Numbered from the stretch's first letter, positions 41,784 through 51,608 are shown. The stretch is DNA of 64,000 nucleotides from Noviherbaspirillum aerium (GCF_008929045.1 NZ_VFAH01000013.1:1-64000), one strand, 5' to 3'. The notes: generated by a model not told the origin, from the letters alone. Program-made: numbers and translations.

Positions 41784-42623
41784 ATGGAAAAGGAAAAACA
41801 ATCCGGATCCTGGCATGGCGCCAAGATGGATTTCAGCACGGCGATGAGCTATGGCGACTATCTCGGTCTTGACCAGATACTGTCGGCGCAGCACCCGCGA
41901 TCGCCCGACCACAACGAGATGCTGTTTATCGTCCAGCATCAAACCAGCGAACTATGGATGAAGCTGATGCTGCACGAACTGCAGGGCGCGCGGCGGCAGA
42001 TGCATCAGGGCGATCTGCCGCCCGCCTTCAAGATGCTGGCCCGGGTCGCGCGCATCATGGACCAGCTGGTGCATGCCTGGGACGTGCTGGCCACCATGAC
42101 GCCGCCGGAGTACACGGCCATCCGGCCCTACCTCGGCCAATCCTCCGGCTTCCAGTCCTTCCAGTACCGGGAAATCGAATTCATCCTGGGGAACAAGAAT
42201 GCAGTGCTGCTGAGCGTTCATGAAACGTCGCCGGAAGTGCATGCCCGCCTCGACGCCGCCCTGCGCGCTCCGTCCATTTATGACGAGGCTGTCCTGGCCA
42301 TGGCCCGCGCCGGATTGCCGGTCGACGAGGCCCGGCTGCATGCCGACTGGACGCAACCGACGACTGCCGACGAATCGGTCAAGGCCGCCTGGCTGGAAGT
42401 CTATCGAAACCCGTCCAAGCACTGGGCACTGTATGAACTGGCTGAAAAGCTGGTCGACCTCGAAACCGCTTTCCGCTACTGGCGTTTCCGCCATGTGACT
42501 ACCGTCGAACGCATCATCGGATTCAAGACCGGCACCGGTGGCACTGCGGGCGCCAGCTACCTGAAAAAAATGCTGGAAGTCGTGCTCTTTCCCGAACTGT
42601 TCGCGCTGCGTACCGCCCTGTAG
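41784..42623 (+). CDS. kynA: Tryptophan 2,3-dioxygenase
   Basis: Haem enzyme opening the indole ring of tryptophan to N-formylkynurenine, the first pathway step. 279 residues from ATG 41784, which has GGAG 6 nt upstream; an ATG at 41772 overlapping the kynU stop is also possible. Motifs: [34 protein letters not shown] (distal-pocket His), and [20 protein letters not shown] with the proximal haem His. Third gene of kynBUA. Confidence 0.95.
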   Translation: MEKEKQSGSWHGAKMDFSTAMSYGDYLGLDQILSAQHPRSPDHNEMLFIVQHQTSELWMKLMLHELQGARRQMHQGDLPPAFKMLARVARIMDQLVHAWDVLATMTPPEYTAIRPYLGQSSGFQSFQYREIEFILGNKNAVLLSVHETSPEVHARLDAALRAPSIYDEAVLAMARAGLPVDEARLHADWTQPTTADESVKAAWLEVYRNPSKHWALYELAEKLVDLETAFRYWRFRHVTTVERIIGFKTGTGGTAGASYLKKMLEVVLFPELFALRTAL

Positions 42624-42787
42624 GCGGCGCCAGTACAAACGCTTCAATAGCACGAACAGCAATGGAATAGTATGGAAAATCAGGAGGATAGCGCCGCTGC
42701 AACAGGTATAATATCGCGCAAAGCAAAGAGCGAGTGGTGAGCAATTGATCAATGCGCTGTAGAGAAGTCCGCTTTCCCCCTCACGTT

Positions 42788-42810
42788 CGGGCCGCTTTTG
42801 ACGCGGCCCG
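42788..42810 (+). terminator. Hairpin between kynA and minC
   Basis: CGGGCCGC (42788-42795) pairs with GCGGCCCG (42803-42810) around a 7-nt loop, followed by a weakly T-rich ATTCATTT. It may end the kyn transcript. A TATAAT lies upstream at about 42707-42712 without a good -35. Confidence 0.5.
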
Positions 42811-42875
42811 ATTCATTTGGCGGGCCGGACATTCTATTTTGCTCATGCAGTATTCGCCATTACCGATACGCACCT

Positions 42876-43664
42876 ATGTCAAATAACCAAGGCAGCAAGC
42901 CCATCGAACTCAAGATTTCAACGGTCGTCGCCGTGTCGGCGATCCTGCGCACGACCGAACTCGCCGCAATCGACGCGGCATTGAAACAGGCTACTGGCGG
43001 CGCCCCGGACTATTTTGATCATGATCTGGTTGTAGTCGATGTCAGCGGTTGCGGACAGGACATCGGCTCGATCGACTGGCCAGCCCTGACCGCGCTCTTT
43101 CGCACCTACCAGCTCAATCTCGTCGCCGTGCGCGGGGCGCCTTCGGATCTGCAATCGCAGATCGTCGCTCACGGCTTGAGCATCGATACGCTGGCCCAGC
43201 AGCGCCAGGAAACACGGGAATCAGAACCGGCTGCAATCCACGCCGCGCCGGCACCCGCTGCGGCGCCTCCTGCACCGACGGCTCCTGTCATTGAGCGCGT
43301 CGTGGAACGTGTTGAGGTGCCCACGGCCATGCCGGCGATGATCGTCGACGCTCCAGTCCGTGCCGGACAGCGCATCTATGCCCGCGGCAGCGACCTGATT
43401 GTCAATGCCATCGTCAACAATGGCGCCGAGCTGATTGCCGACGGCAGCATCCATGTTTATGCTCCCTTGCGCGGACGCGCGCTGGCAGGCGCCAGCGGCA
43501 ATTCGGATGCCCGAATTTTCACCTTGAGCATGGAAGCCGAGCTGGTTTCCATCGCCGGCGTCTATCGCACATTCGACGGCGGCTTGCCCAAGGATCTGGC
43601 GAAACAGCCGGCACAGGTACGTCTTGAAGGCGACCGGATAGATATTCTGTCCATTCGCGCTTAG
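42876..43664 (+). CDS. minC: Septum site-determining protein MinC
   Basis: FtsZ polymerisation inhibitor that keeps division at mid-cell. 262 residues from ATG 42876. N-terminal MinC_N domain (about 10-110), a Pro/Ala/Glu linker (about 118-150), and a C-terminal beta-helix domain (about 158-262) with RSGQRIYARGSDLIV-like repeats (here VRAGQRIYARGSDLIV) and HVYAPLRGRALAGASG. First gene of minCDE. Confidence 0.95.
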   Translation: MSNNQGSKPIELKISTVVAVSAILRTTELAAIDAALKQATGGAPDYFDHDLVVVDVSGCGQDIGSIDWPALTALFRTYQLNLVAVRGAPSDLQSQIVAHGLSIDTLAQQRQETRESEPAAIHAAPAPAAAPPAPTAPVIERVVERVEVPTAMPAMIVDAPVRAGQRIYARGSDLIVNAIVNNGAELIADGSIHVYAPLRGRALAGASGNSDARIFTLSMEAELVSIAGVYRTFDGGLPKDLAKQPAQVRLEGDRIDILSIRA

Positions 43665-43689
43665 TCATTTGTCTATTAAGGAGTTTTTT

Positions 43690-44505
43690 GTGGCGAAAAT
43701 CGTTGTTGTAACGTCCGGCAAGGGAGGCGTCGGCAAAACCACCTCCAGCGCCAGCTTTGCATCCGGGCTTGCCTTGCGCGGACACAAGACCGCAGTGATC
43801 GACTTCGACGTCGGCCTGCGCAATCTCGACCTCATCATGGGTTGCGAGCGTCGCGTCGTGTATGACCTGATCAACGTCATCAACAATGAAGCCACGCTGA
43901 ACCAGGCGCTGATCAAGGACAAGCACTGCGAGAATCTGTTTGTCCTGCCGGCGTCCCAGACGCGCGATAAAGATGCGTTGACCGAAGCGGGCGTCGAGCG
44001 CGTCCTGAACGAACTGGCAAAGATGGATTTCGAGTACATCGTCTGCGATTCGCCGGCCGGCATCGAGCATGGCGCGGTGATGGCCCTGACCTTCGCTGAC
44101 GAAGCCATCGTGGTCACCAACCCGGAAGTCTCTTCGGTCCGCGACTCCGACCGTATCCTCGGCATCATCCAGGCAAAATCGCGCCGCGCCCAGAAAGGCG
44201 GCGAGCCGGTCAAGGAACATCTGCTGATCACGCGTTATGTCCCCAAGCGGGTCGAAGCGGGCGAAATGCTATCCTACACCGATGTGCAGGAAATCCTGCG
44301 CATTCCGCTGATCGGCATCATTCCCGAATCCGAATCGGTACTCCACGCCTCGAACCAGGGCAATCCGGCCATCCACATGACCGGCTCGGATGTCTCCGAG
44401 GCTTATCAGGACGTGGTCGCACGCTTCCTCGGACATGAGGTGCCGCTGCGCTTTATCGCTTACGAAAAACCTGGCCTGTTCCAGAGACTCTTCAAAGGTA
44501 GGTGA
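43690..44505 (+). CDS. minD: Septum site-determining ATPase MinD
   Basis: Membrane-cycling ATPase that recruits MinC and oscillates with MinE. 271 residues from GTG 43690 (AAGGAG 6 nt upstream). Deviant Walker [10 protein letters not shown], switch region [11 protein letters not shown], and a C-terminal amphipathic membrane-targeting helix ending [13 protein letters not shown]. It lies between minC and minE. Confidence 0.97.
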   Translation: MAKIVVVTSGKGGVGKTTSSASFASGLALRGHKTAVIDFDVGLRNLDLIMGCERRVVYDLINVINNEATLNQALIKDKHCENLFVLPASQTRDKDALTEAGVERVLNELAKMDFEYIVCDSPAGIEHGAVMALTFADEAIVVTNPEVSSVRDSDRILGIIQAKSRRAQKGGEPVKEHLLITRYVPKRVEAGEMLSYTDVQEILRIPLIGIIPESESVLHASNQGNPAIHMTGSDVSEAYQDVVARFLGHEVPLRFIAYEKPGLFQRLFKGR

Positions 44506-44506
44506 C

Positions 44507-44770
44507 ATGGCGCTGCTCTCATTCCTGTTCAATACCAAGCCCAAGAGCGCAAGCGCGGCCAAGGAGCGCTTGCAGGTCATCATTGCGCGCGAGCGGAACG
44601 GCCGCGACGGCCCTGACTTTCTGCCCGCCCTGCACAAGGAATTGATCGAAGTGATTTCGAAGTACGCGAAGGTCAACGCCGACGACATCAAGATTTCTCT
44701 CGATCGCCAGGGCAACCTGGAAGTGCTGGATGTGAATGTGGTGCTGCCTGACGCCGCACCGGCGAAATAA
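44507..44770 (+). CDS. minE: Cell division topological specificity factor MinE
   Basis: 87 residues from ATG 44507. N-terminal membrane and anti-MinCD segment (MALLSFLF ... [13 protein letters not shown]) and C-terminal dimerisation domain (about 35-87, [18 protein letters not shown]). The start lies 1 nt after the minD stop, so translation is coupled. Confidence 0.96.
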   Translation: MALLSFLFNTKPKSASAAKERLQVIIARERNGRDGPDFLPALHKELIEVISKYAKVNADDIKISLDRQGNLEVLDVNVVLPDAAPAK

Positions 44771-44786
44771 TCAAGGCATCATCCAC

Positions 44787-44825
44787 GCTGCCTGGCCAGC
44801 CCATCCATGGGAATGGTCAGGCAGC
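44787..44825. terminator. Long imperfect hairpin after minE
   Basis: Arms 44787-44798 and 44814-44825 pair over 12 positions with one G-T, and the loop can fold further (CCCAT/ATGGG). No T run follows. It sits between convergent minE and the small gene at 44900, so it may serve as a boundary structure. Confidence 0.4.
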
Positions 44826-44899
44826 TGCTTGCTGCTCCCGCCAGAACCTTTCAAGCTCAATCCATTTCCTGCCGCCCGGTCCGCGAGCTTGCTGCCCTG

Positions 44900-45229
44900 T
44901 CAGTGAAGCTGGTGCTTCAGATCGGATAGTTCCCGATGCGCCTGCATCACGACATCCCGCAGACTGCTATCCATTTCCTGCGGCGCATTTTCACATGCAT
45001 CTTTCGCCCGGTCGCCGATCTGCTCCAGGTCGTCGACATACTGGCGGATGCGGCTTTCATCCTGTGACTGCATCATGTCATTGCTCTGCATGATTCGCTG
45101 GTCCAGCAGCTGCATGCTGTCCTTTACCGCCATCGGAACACCGTTGGTCGATTCGCAACGACGGGCGGCATCGTGAATGATGTCTTCCACATGACTCAGG
45201 CGCTGCTGTAATTCGTTTGTCTGCATCAT
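44900..45229 (-). CDS. Small helical protein, unknown function
   Basis: 109 residues from ATG 45229, preceded by AAGGAG at 7 nt; the longer frame to 45496 is not needed. It is rich in Gln, Asp, Arg and Met with heptad-like spacing (MQTNELQQRLSHVEDIIHDA and later SDLKHQLH), so it is probably soluble and all-helical or coiled. No signal peptide or membrane span. I do not recognise a family. Confidence 0.6.
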   Translation of the reverse strand: MMQTNELQQRLSHVEDIIHDAARRCESTNGVPMAVKDSMQLLDQRIMQSNDMMQSQDESRIRQYVDDLEQIGDRAKDACENAPQEMDSSLRDVVMQAHRELSDLKHQLH

Positions 45230-45507
45230 GGTGTTTCTCCTTCCGCTGAATGGTGTCTGATCGACAAGGGTAAGTTTGATAAGCCCCTCGCGGGCGAGTT
45301 CCAGTCGCTCCGAAGAAAGCCGCCGATGGAGAAAGAGACCAGCCGGTGTCGACGCCTTGGGTTCCGCTGCTGTCGCATATATAGAGACAATTGCGTTGCA
45401 ACCTGTATGCGCGAACTCGGATGATGACATTCTGTCAAAAGTTCGTGTTGCTCTTGCGTTGAGAGAGCTTTGTACTTTGTGAACAGCGAACGTCACTGGA
45501 GAACATC

Positions 45508-45876
45508 ATGAGCTTTATGCGCCCGCGTTTCTTCCTTGTCATGATGGTCGGCCTTTTTTTCACCGAGCTCGCATGGGCCCAAGACACGCGATGGAAGACC
45601 GACCCGTTGTCTCCGGCGTCACCGTCAGGGATTCATGGCGCAGTGTCTGGGACCAATCCCTGGCAATACCAGCACAGCTATCATGCCCCTATTTATACCT
45701 ATCCGCCTGTCATGACGGTGCCGGTTATACCCAAAGCCTACATGGAGAAAAACGCAAGAGAGATGCAGCGAAGCCATTGGCACTTCTATTGCCGGAATAG
45801 TCAAACCTATTTTCCTCATGCCAAGGATTGCCCTCAGGGCTGGGAAGTGGTAAATCTGCAGCCAGACTTGAGATGA
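45508..45876 (+). CDS. Small secreted protein with Cys-pair tail
   Basis: 122 residues with a signal peptide (cut after AWA, residue 24). The mature part is Pro/Tyr/His-rich (YHAPIYTYPPVMTVPV) and ends with the pattern WHFYCRNSQTYFPHAKDCPQGW, two cysteines set in aromatic residues, a tail seen in many uncharacterised envelope proteins of betaproteobacteria. Role unknown. It lies 3 bp before the lipoprotein gene and is probably co-transcribed. Confidence 0.65.
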   Translation: MSFMRPRFFLVMMVGLFFTELAWAQDTRWKTDPLSPASPSGIHGAVSGTNPWQYQHSYHAPIYTYPPVMTVPVIPKAYMEKNAREMQRSHWHFYCRNSQTYFPHAKDCPQGWEVVNLQPDLR

Positions 45877-45879
45877 ACC

Positions 45880-46371
45880 ATGAAAATCGACATTGCCGCA
45901 CCCACGTCACTCGTATGCTTGATATTGCTCACCAGCGGATGTGCCGTGCCCTCACCCAATGCGCCTAGCGTCATGGTTCTCCCGGGGACGGGGAAAAACT
46001 TTGACCAGTTTCGTGCGGATAACGAGCTTTGCCGGCAGTTTGCATCGGAGCAGCTCAACAATGCCGGCGGCGAGAGCGCAATTACTGCAAGCGGAATCGG
46101 TTCGACTGCGCTGGGAACGGCGCTGGGTGCCGCAGCCGGTGCCGCAATCAACGGAGGACGAGGTGCGGCAGCTGGAGCAGGCGGCGGTTTTGCGCTCGGC
46201 GGGCTGGCCGGTATCAACGCGTCCGAAACAGCGGCAGGACGTCTGCAGCAGCGCTATGACATCAGCTATCAGCAATGCATGTATGCGAACGGGCACCGTC
46301 TCCCCTCCAGCGGCGGCATCATGGGACAATTCTTCCATGGCTTTTCGGGAAGGCCCGCAGCAGCCCCTTGA
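45880..46371 (+). CDS. Glycine-zipper lipoprotein
   Basis: 163 residues with a lipoprotein signal (LILLTSGC, lipid Cys at about 21). A glycine-zipper block follows: GSTALGTALGAAAGAAINGG and [16 protein letters not shown] (about 73-110), able to insert in membranes. The flanks hold two more Cys (ELCRQF, QQCMYANG) that could pair. Probably an outer-membrane lipoprotein of unknown role, paired with the secreted protein upstream. Confidence 0.72.
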   Translation: MKIDIAAPTSLVCLILLTSGCAVPSPNAPSVMVLPGTGKNFDQFRADNELCRQFASEQLNNAGGESAITASGIGSTALGTALGAAAGAAINGGRGAAAGAGGGFALGGLAGINASETAAGRLQQRYDISYQQCMYANGHRLPSSGGIMGQFFHGFSGRPAAAP

Positions 46372-46523
46372 GTGCGTCAGAGAAATAGACTAACGCTTCG
46401 GTATCAGCATACCTTCCGCCTGCAACTTGCGCCCCGCATGGCGGTCTTAGTCCGTTCTTCCCGCCGCCCTCGCCTGCGCCCGAAGCGCTGCGCCCTTGCA
46501 TTTCCGGTACAATCCGCCCCAAC

Positions 46524-48746
46524 ATGAATACCCCGAAAAACCTGTTTTCCTACCCCCGTTTCCGGCCTGACTACAACAAACCGGCGCCGTTTCTGCCGAT
46601 GTCCCGCGCAGAGATGGACTCTCTCGGCTGGGACAGCTGCGACGTCATCCTGATCACCGGGGATGCCTATATCGATCACCCCAGCTTCGGCATGGCGCTG
46701 ATCGGGCGGCTGCTGGAAAAACAGGGATTCCGCGTCGGCATCATCAGCCAGCCCGACTGGCATTCGGCGGAAGCATTCCGGGCGCTCGGCAAACCCAATC
46801 TCTATTTCGGCGTTACCGCCGGCAATATGGATTCGATGATCAATCGCTACACGTCGGACCGCAAGATCCGTTCCGAGGATGCGTATACCGCAGATGGCGA
46901 TCCCAACAAGCGTCCCGACCGCGCGGTGACGGTCTATGCGCAGCGGGCGCGCGAAGCTTTTCCCGAGACGAATATCGTGATTGGCAGCATCGAAGCCAGC
47001 CTGCGCCGCATCGCGCATTACGACTACTGGTCCGACAAGGTCCGACGTTCGGTTCTTCCCGATTCCAAGGCGGATATCCTGCTCTACGGCAATGCCGAAC
47101 GCGCGTTGGTGGAATTGACGCACCGCCTGGCTGCCGGCGAACCTATCCGTGCGATTCGCGATCTGCGCGGCACGGCATTCATGGTATCGCGCGACTGGAA
47201 GCCTGGCTCCGACTGGAGCGAAGCCAACTCGACGCGCTACGACACTCCCGGCCGCATCGAGCCGCATGCCGACCCTTATGAAATGAAGTCGAAGGAGCCC
47301 TCAAGCTGCGCGACGGATGCGGCCGTGCCTGCAGAGAAGCCTGTGCTGATCCTCAGCCGCGAAGAACGGCAGGCGGCACTCAGAGAGCAGCGCAACAAGA
47401 CCGTCGTGCGGCTGCCAGCGTATGAAGCGGTGAAGGATGACCCGGTGCTCTATGCGCACACGTCCCGCATTCTTCACCTTGAATCCAACCCGGGCAACGC
47501 CCGTGCTCTGGTACAGGCGCACGGCGAGCGCGACGTATGGCTCAATCCCCCGCCGCTGCCGTTGGCGATGGACGAGATGGACGGCGTCTATGACCTGACC
47601 TATGCGCGCGCGCCGCATCCATCCTATGGCAAGGCCCGCATTCCTGCATGGGAAATGATCCGCTTCTCGGTCAACATCATGCGCGGCTGCTTCGGCGGCT
47701 GCACTTTCTGTTCGATCACAGAGCATGAAGGACGCATCATCCAGAGCCGTTCCGAGCCATCGATCCTGCGCGAAATCGAACTTATCCGCGACAAGACCAA
47801 GGGCTTCACAGGAACGATTTCGGACTTGGGCGGACCGACCGCGAACATGTATCGCCTTGCGTGCAAGGACAAGAAGATAGAGGAGTCATGCCGGCGCCTT
47901 TCGTGCGTTTATCCGAGCATCTGCGTCAACCTGAACACCGATCACAGCAAGCTGGTCCAGCTCTACCGCAAGGCGCGCGCCATTCCCGGAATCAAAAAGA
48001 TTCTGGTCAGCTCGGGCTTGCGCTATGACCTCGCGGTGCGCTCGCCGGAGTATGTGAAGGAACTGGTGACGCATCATGTCGGCGGGCTGCTGAAAATTGC
48101 GCCGGAGCACTCCGAGGACGGTCCGCTTTCCAAGATGATGAAACCGGGCATGGGCTCGTATTACGCATTCAAGGAAATGTTCGAGCGCTTTTCGAAGGAA
48201 GCGGGCAAGGAACAGTACCTGATTCCCTACTTCATCGCAGCGCATCCGGGCACCACCGATGAAGACATGCTGAAGCTGGCGCTATGGCTCAAGCAAAACA
48301 ATTTCCAGCTCGACCAGGTGCAGACCTTCCTTCCGACCCCGATGGCCATGGCAACTGCCATGTACCATGGACGCAAGAATCCGCTGCACAAGGTTTCCGC
48401 AGACTCGGAAACCGTGGAAACGGTACGGGCGGGCAAGATCCGGCGCCTGCACAAGGCATTCCTGCGCTATCACGACCCGGAAAACTGGCCGATGCTGCGC
48501 GAAGCCCTGCAACGCATGGGACGTGGCGACCTGATCGGCAGCAGCGACCGGCACCTTGTCCCCCGCTATGACACACCGGCAATGGGCATGGGCGGCAAGC
48601 TGTCGCAACGAACGATGCCGAAAGACCTCAACCGCACCAAGAAACCAGGCTCTTCGCCTTTGCAGGCGCAGCAGGCCCGCAGACCAAAACCTGCCGGCAA
48701 CCGGCCAGGAAAGTTCAGTGCGCCGGCGAAGGCAGGCAGGAAATAA
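46524..48746 (+). CDS. ygiQ: YgiQ family radical SAM protein
   Basis: 740 residues. N-terminal conserved region (about 10-330) with [17 protein letters not shown], then a radical SAM domain with the unusual C-x3-C-x2-C ligand set Cys389, Cys393, Cys396 in [19 protein letters not shown], and a C-terminal DUF3362 region followed by a basic Pro-rich tail. Family members are widespread, usually annotated as UPF0313, and have no established reaction. No co-transcribed partner is visible. Confidence 0.92.
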   Translation: MNTPKNLFSYPRFRPDYNKPAPFLPMSRAEMDSLGWDSCDVILITGDAYIDHPSFGMALIGRLLEKQGFRVGIISQPDWHSAEAFRALGKPNLYFGVTAGNMDSMINRYTSDRKIRSEDAYTADGDPNKRPDRAVTVYAQRAREAFPETNIVIGSIEASLRRIAHYDYWSDKVRRSVLPDSKADILLYGNAERALVELTHRLAAGEPIRAIRDLRGTAFMVSRDWKPGSDWSEANSTRYDTPGRIEPHADPYEMKSKEPSSCATDAAVPAEKPVLILSREERQAALREQRNKTVVRLPAYEAVKDDPVLYAHTSRILHLESNPGNARALVQAHGERDVWLNPPPLPLAMDEMDGVYDLTYARAPHPSYGKARIPAWEMIRFSVNIMRGCFGGCTFCSITEHEGRIIQSRSEPSILREIELIRDKTKGFTGTISDLGGPTANMYRLACKDKKIEESCRRLSCVYPSICVNLNTDHSKLVQLYRKARAIPGIKKILVSSGLRYDLAVRSPEYVKELVTHHVGGLLKIAPEHSEDGPLSKMMKPGMGSYYAFKEMFERFSKEAGKEQYLIPYFIAAHPGTTDEDMLKLALWLKQNNFQLDQVQTFLPTPMAMATAMYHGRKNPLHKVSADSETVETVRAGKIRRLHKAFLRYHDPENWPMLREALQRMGRGDLIGSSDRHLVPRYDTPAMGMGGKLSQRTMPKDLNRTKKPGSSPLQAQQARRPKPAGNRPGKFSAPAKAGRK

Positions 48747-48917
48747 AACTGCTCACGCCAATCCCGTGTCTTCCCACGTCGGATGGCGTCAGCGGATTTT
48801 ACATGGCAAGTCAGGGATGGTAGATCAGTAATCCATAGCGGGACTATGGACAATGGACGGCGAACGGAACGCGACCAGTCGGGAGAAAGCGCAGTCTCAT
48901 GACATCGAATGACGCTC

Positions 48918-49068
48918 ATTGGCACTAACCTGTGTTTGATAAGCGTCGCGAGCGGTTCGGAGTCGCGTTGCGTTCAGGAGCCCGAGCGCACGCGCACGAA
49001 TGTACGCCGAGCACCGCAGGCGCGTCCCGGGATCGGCAGCAGCTTATCAAACACAGTCAAGTGCGAAT
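48918..49068. repeat. 151-bp element with 27-bp terminal inverted repeats
   Basis: Arms 48918-48944 and 49042-49068 are reverse complements at 23 of 27 positions, including a perfect 15-bp core (CTGTGTTTGATAAGC and its complement). They enclose 97 bp of GC-rich DNA with no gene. The form fits a miniature inverted-repeat element or a structured RNA. No target-site duplication is evident. Confidence 0.65.
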
Positions 49069-49104
49069 TGCAGGTGGATGCACTTGTCGCTAAGCCTGCC
49101 TTTA

Positions 49105-49199
49105 GAGCGGATTGCGGATGAGTGTACGGAAGCATCGGTTTGCCTTGCCCTGCATTTCGAGACAGAGCAATTCGTCCCTACACTCCCCGCAATCCGCTC
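49105..49199. repeat. 95-bp inverted repeat, 13-bp perfect arms
   Basis: GAGCGGATTGCGG (49105-49117) and its complement (49187-49199) are perfect. The pairing resumes inward with GAGTGTA (49120-49126) against TACACTC (49179-49185). Begins 36 bp after the first element. Confidence 0.6.
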
Positions 49200-49409
49200 C
49201 AGGCGCTGGCATCCGCGCCCTTCCGTTTTAACTTGCAGGAATGGCAAACTATATACCGTAGCAATTTTGCAATTATTTGCGCGAGTCAACTCGCTTTGCG
49301 TATTCTCAATCAAATATTTGCAAAAGTTGCCTAAAAGACTATTGATTCGAAGAAGCTGTTCTATACAATGACTCAAGGCAATCGATTGCTTTATCTCAAT
49401 GGGGACAGC

Positions 49410-49553
49410 ATGCATAACGTACATCAAGACGTAGTCGTCATCCAGTCGGAAAAGACCTTCAACTACAACAAGCTTCAAGCCGCACTGTGCATCGCTTCCT
49501 CTGCCGCGGTAAGTATCGGCATGATCTACGCTGCGATTCAATGGATCGCCTGA
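49410..49553 (+). CDS. Possible small membrane protein
   Basis: 47 residues from ATG 49410 (MHNVHQDVVVIQSEKTFNYN), with GGGGACAGC just upstream; a longer start at 49368 is possible. One hydrophobic helix near the C terminus (ALCIASSAAVSIGMIYAAIQ). Typical of small single-span proteins, but no family is recognised and coding status is unproven. Convergent with the membrane protein at 49606. Confidence 0.4.
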   Translation: MHNVHQDVVVIQSEKTFNYNKLQAALCIASSAAVSIGMIYAAIQWIA

Positions 49554-49605
49554 AGTAACATTCCAGCGCCATGTCGGGGATGTCTACCGCATCCCCCTTC
49601 CACAT

Positions 49606-49983
49606 CTATCTTTCTACATAACTGAGATAGAGATAGCTTGCGATCAGCAGTGTCAGCACGATACACGCAAACGCAAAGCCGATTCCCGCGCTCATACAAA
49701 ACAATGCCGCGCAGAGGTAATTGGCACTCTGGGCGGACATATTCGACATGACATCTGACAGCACCCGCATGAGTTGCATCATGCAAAGTGCAATACCTGC
49801 CCACTTCCACATATAAAACGGCAAAACGCCACGCTGTTCGCGATTGTGCCGATAATTGGCAATACGCTGCTCCACTGTTCCGCGTCCCGCATCCTTGAAC
49901 TTCCAGAACGGTATTGCAAGTCGCCAGATGTATTGAAGGAAAAGCTTTAACTTCTGGAACGGCATGCGTTCATTATTGTTCAT
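49606..49983 (-). CDS. Hypothetical inner-membrane protein
   Basis: 125 residues. A basic amphipathic N-terminal part (1-55, with FLQYIWRLAIPFWKF) precedes two predicted membrane helices (about 56-78 and 88-118, ending LIASYLYLSYVER). GGAGG lies 10 nt before the ATG. No family recognised; no neighbours to suggest a role. Confidence 0.6.
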   Translation of the reverse strand: MNNNERMPFQKLKLFLQYIWRLAIPFWKFKDAGRGTVEQRIANYRHNREQRGVLPFYMWKWAGIALCMMQLMRVLSDVMSNMSAQSANYLCAALFCMSAGIGFAFACIVLTLLIASYLYLSYVER

Positions 49984-50244
49984 AAGATCATAGCCTCCTG
50001 CCTATTAGTCAGGATTTGCCTCTTGCCGTTCAAAGGCCTTGGCTGATCGAAGGCGGGCTTCCTGGACGGGGCGCCTTCCGGCTATTCAGTCCGTGGTCCG
50101 CGAACCCTTTTCCCGGAAAGCCGTCAAGAGTTGAACAAGACGCATCTTTGATCATGCCCAGTTCGCGGGCAGTTCCTGAAAACCGGTTTCATTGCTTAGC
50201 CAAGAAGCGCTTGAGATAAACCTGCACGTACCGTTGGAATTTTC

Positions 50245-50673
50245 ATGTCCGATACCATCCTCGTCGTTGAAGATAACCCGCTCGATATCGAACTCGTTCA
50301 AATTGCCATGGAAAAATGCGGATTTCCCCATGAAGTGGAAGTTGTTCGCGATGGTGAGGAAGCACTTGATTTCCTGCTCGCTTCAGGCGCCCATGCTTCC
50401 CGGGTGCGCGAGAATCCTGCCGTCATCGTCCTTGATCTGAAATTGCCAAGAATAAATGGCATTGAAGTGCTCGCGAAAATACGGCAAACCCCCGAACTGG
50501 CATCCATTCCGGTCATCATTCTTTCTGCTTCGGCTATCGACAAGGACCTGGAAGCAGCCCATGCGCTCGGCATCAGCAGCTATATCGTCAAGCCGATGGA
50601 ATGGCAGGGTTTCAGTGAAAAACTCTGCCATGCGATGGAAGCTCAGACGTCGCACACGCGGCAATCAGCCTAA
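50245..50673 (+). CDS. CheY-like single-domain response regulator (Rcp1 type)
   Basis: 142 residues, receiver domain only. Acidic pair Glu9/Asp10, phospho-acceptor Asp64 in IVLDLKLPRINGIEVL, Lys113 in YIVKPMEW. The longer loop after helix 2 (SGAHASRVRENPAV) is typical of Rcp1-type regulators that partner phytochrome or PAS kinases. No kinase is adjacent; the orphan PAS kinase at 17450 is a formal candidate but belongs to the NarL-partner family. An intrinsic terminator follows. Confidence 0.92.
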   Translation: MSDTILVVEDNPLDIELVQIAMEKCGFPHEVEVVRDGEEALDFLLASGAHASRVRENPAVIVLDLKLPRINGIEVLAKIRQTPELASIPVIILSASAIDKDLEAAHALGISSYIVKPMEWQGFSEKLCHAMEAQTSHTRQSA

Positions 50674-50704
50674 GATGCATTCATGAAAAAGGTCCTGAAA
50701 TGCA

Positions 50705-50728
50705 AAAGGCCTGCGAGTGCAGGCCTTT
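50705..50728. terminator. Bidirectional intrinsic terminator
   Basis: AAAGGCCTGC (50705-50714), GAGT loop, GCAGGCCTTT (50719-50728). It serves the response regulator on the plus strand and tRNA-Val/dnaQ transcripts on the minus strand, where CCTTTTGC follows. Confidence 0.85.
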
Positions 50729-50778
50729 GTTGGACCCATCCGCCGCAAAGAATGGCTATAAGATGGTGTCTTGAATTC

Positions 50779-50853
50779 TGGTGGACAGTACTGGGATTGA
50801 ACCAGTGACCCCCGCCGTGTGAAGGCGGTGCTCTACCCCTGAGCTAACTGTCC
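50779..50853 (-). tRNA. tRNA-Val (anticodon CAC)
   Basis: 75 nt on the minus strand with encoded CCA. Acceptor GGACAGT pairs with ACTGTCC; D-arm GCTCAGGGGTAGAGC; anticodon stem CCGCC/GGCGG with loop TTCACAC, anticodon CAC; T-arm ACTGG-TTCAATC-CCAGT. It reads GTG codons. Its own promoter overlaps the end of dnaQ. Confidence 0.95.
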
Positions 50854-50864
50854 GAGAGCTCGCT

Positions 50865-50893
50865 ATTATGGCACAAATGCTCCGGCGAATCAA
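50865..50893 (-). promoter_or_regulatory. Promoter of tRNA-Val
   Basis: On the minus strand, TTGATT (50888-50893) and CATAAT (50865-50870) are separated by exactly 17 nt and end 11 nt before the tRNA. The -35 overlaps the last codons of dnaQ. Confidence 0.7.
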
Positions 50894-51606
50894 TTTGCAG
50901 GAGCAGGTTCGGCACGCCAGATGCAGGTGCCTTTCACTTCCTTGTCGAGCTTGTCCAGCAGCGAGGCATGCTCGGCCAGTTCGCCGTCATCCGCCGCAAG
51001 CACAATCATCTCTTCCACAGGCGCAGCCGCGATGATCTGTTCAGCGTCCGCGTCAGGTTCATCTACGGCGAGTTCGATGGTCAGGCTGTTCTGGCCGCGC
51101 GTCATCGCGAGATAGACTTCCGCCAGCAACTCCGCATCCAGCAAGGCTCCGTGCAGCACACGGTGGGCGTTGGAGATGCCGTATCGATCACACAGCGCAT
51201 CCAGGGAATTGCGCTTGCCGGGATGCAGTTCCTTCGCCTGCACCAGCGTATCGGTGACCATTTCGACATGTTCCTTGAAGCGCGGCAAGCCGAGGCGCTC
51301 GAACTCGGCATCGAGGAAGGCGAGGTCGAAGGGAGCGTTATGGATAATGATTTCGGCGCCGCGCACATAGTCGCGCAATTCAGCGGCGATTTCAGCGAAC
51401 TTCGGCTTGTCGCTGAGGAATTCCGTGGTCAGGCCGTGTACCGCAAGCGCGCCCTCTTCCGAGTCGCGCTCCGGATTGATGTAGAGATGAAAATTGTTGC
51501 CCGTCAGTCTGCGGTTGACGATTTCCACGCAGCCGATCTCGATGATGCGGTCGCCGGAGCGGGGATTGAGGCCTGTGGTTTCAGTGTCGAGAACGATTTG
51601 TCGCAT
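50890..51606 (-). CDS. dnaQ: DNA polymerase III epsilon subunit (3'-5' proofreading exonuclease)
   Basis: 238 residues from ATG 51606. DEDDh exonuclease: motif I MRQIVLDTETTGLNP, motif II HNAPFDLAFLDAEF, motif III HGALLDAELLAEVY with the His. The C-terminal tail for binding the alpha subunit is present. The start codon lies 2 nt after the stop of the efflux pump gene and lacks a strong ribosome binding site, so expression may depend on the pump transcript. In many relatives dnaQ follows rnhA directly. Confidence 0.96.
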   Translation of the reverse strand: MRQIVLDTETTGLNPRSGDRIIEIGCVEIVNRRLTGNNFHLYINPERDSEEGALAVHGLTTEFLSDKPKFAEIAAELRDYVRGAEIIIHNAPFDLAFLDAEFERLGLPRFKEHVEMVTDTLVQAKELHPGKRNSLDALCDRYGISNAHRVLHGALLDAELLAEVYLAMTRGQNSLTIELAVDEPDADAEQIIAAAPVEEMIVLAADDGELAEHASLLDKLDKEVKGTCIWRAEPAPAN

Positions 51607-51608
51607 GT

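Larger units (their letters stand above)
48747..49409. other. Non-coding block with two large inverted repeats
   Basis: About 660 bases after ygiQ with no convincing gene on either strand. It holds two separate inverted repeats, 48918-49068 and 49105-49199, plus a linking hairpin CAAGTGC/GCACTTG (49058-49064 with 49080-49086) that would compete with the first. The last 200 bases are AT-rich and probably carry the promoter of the small downstream gene. Confidence 0.6.
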
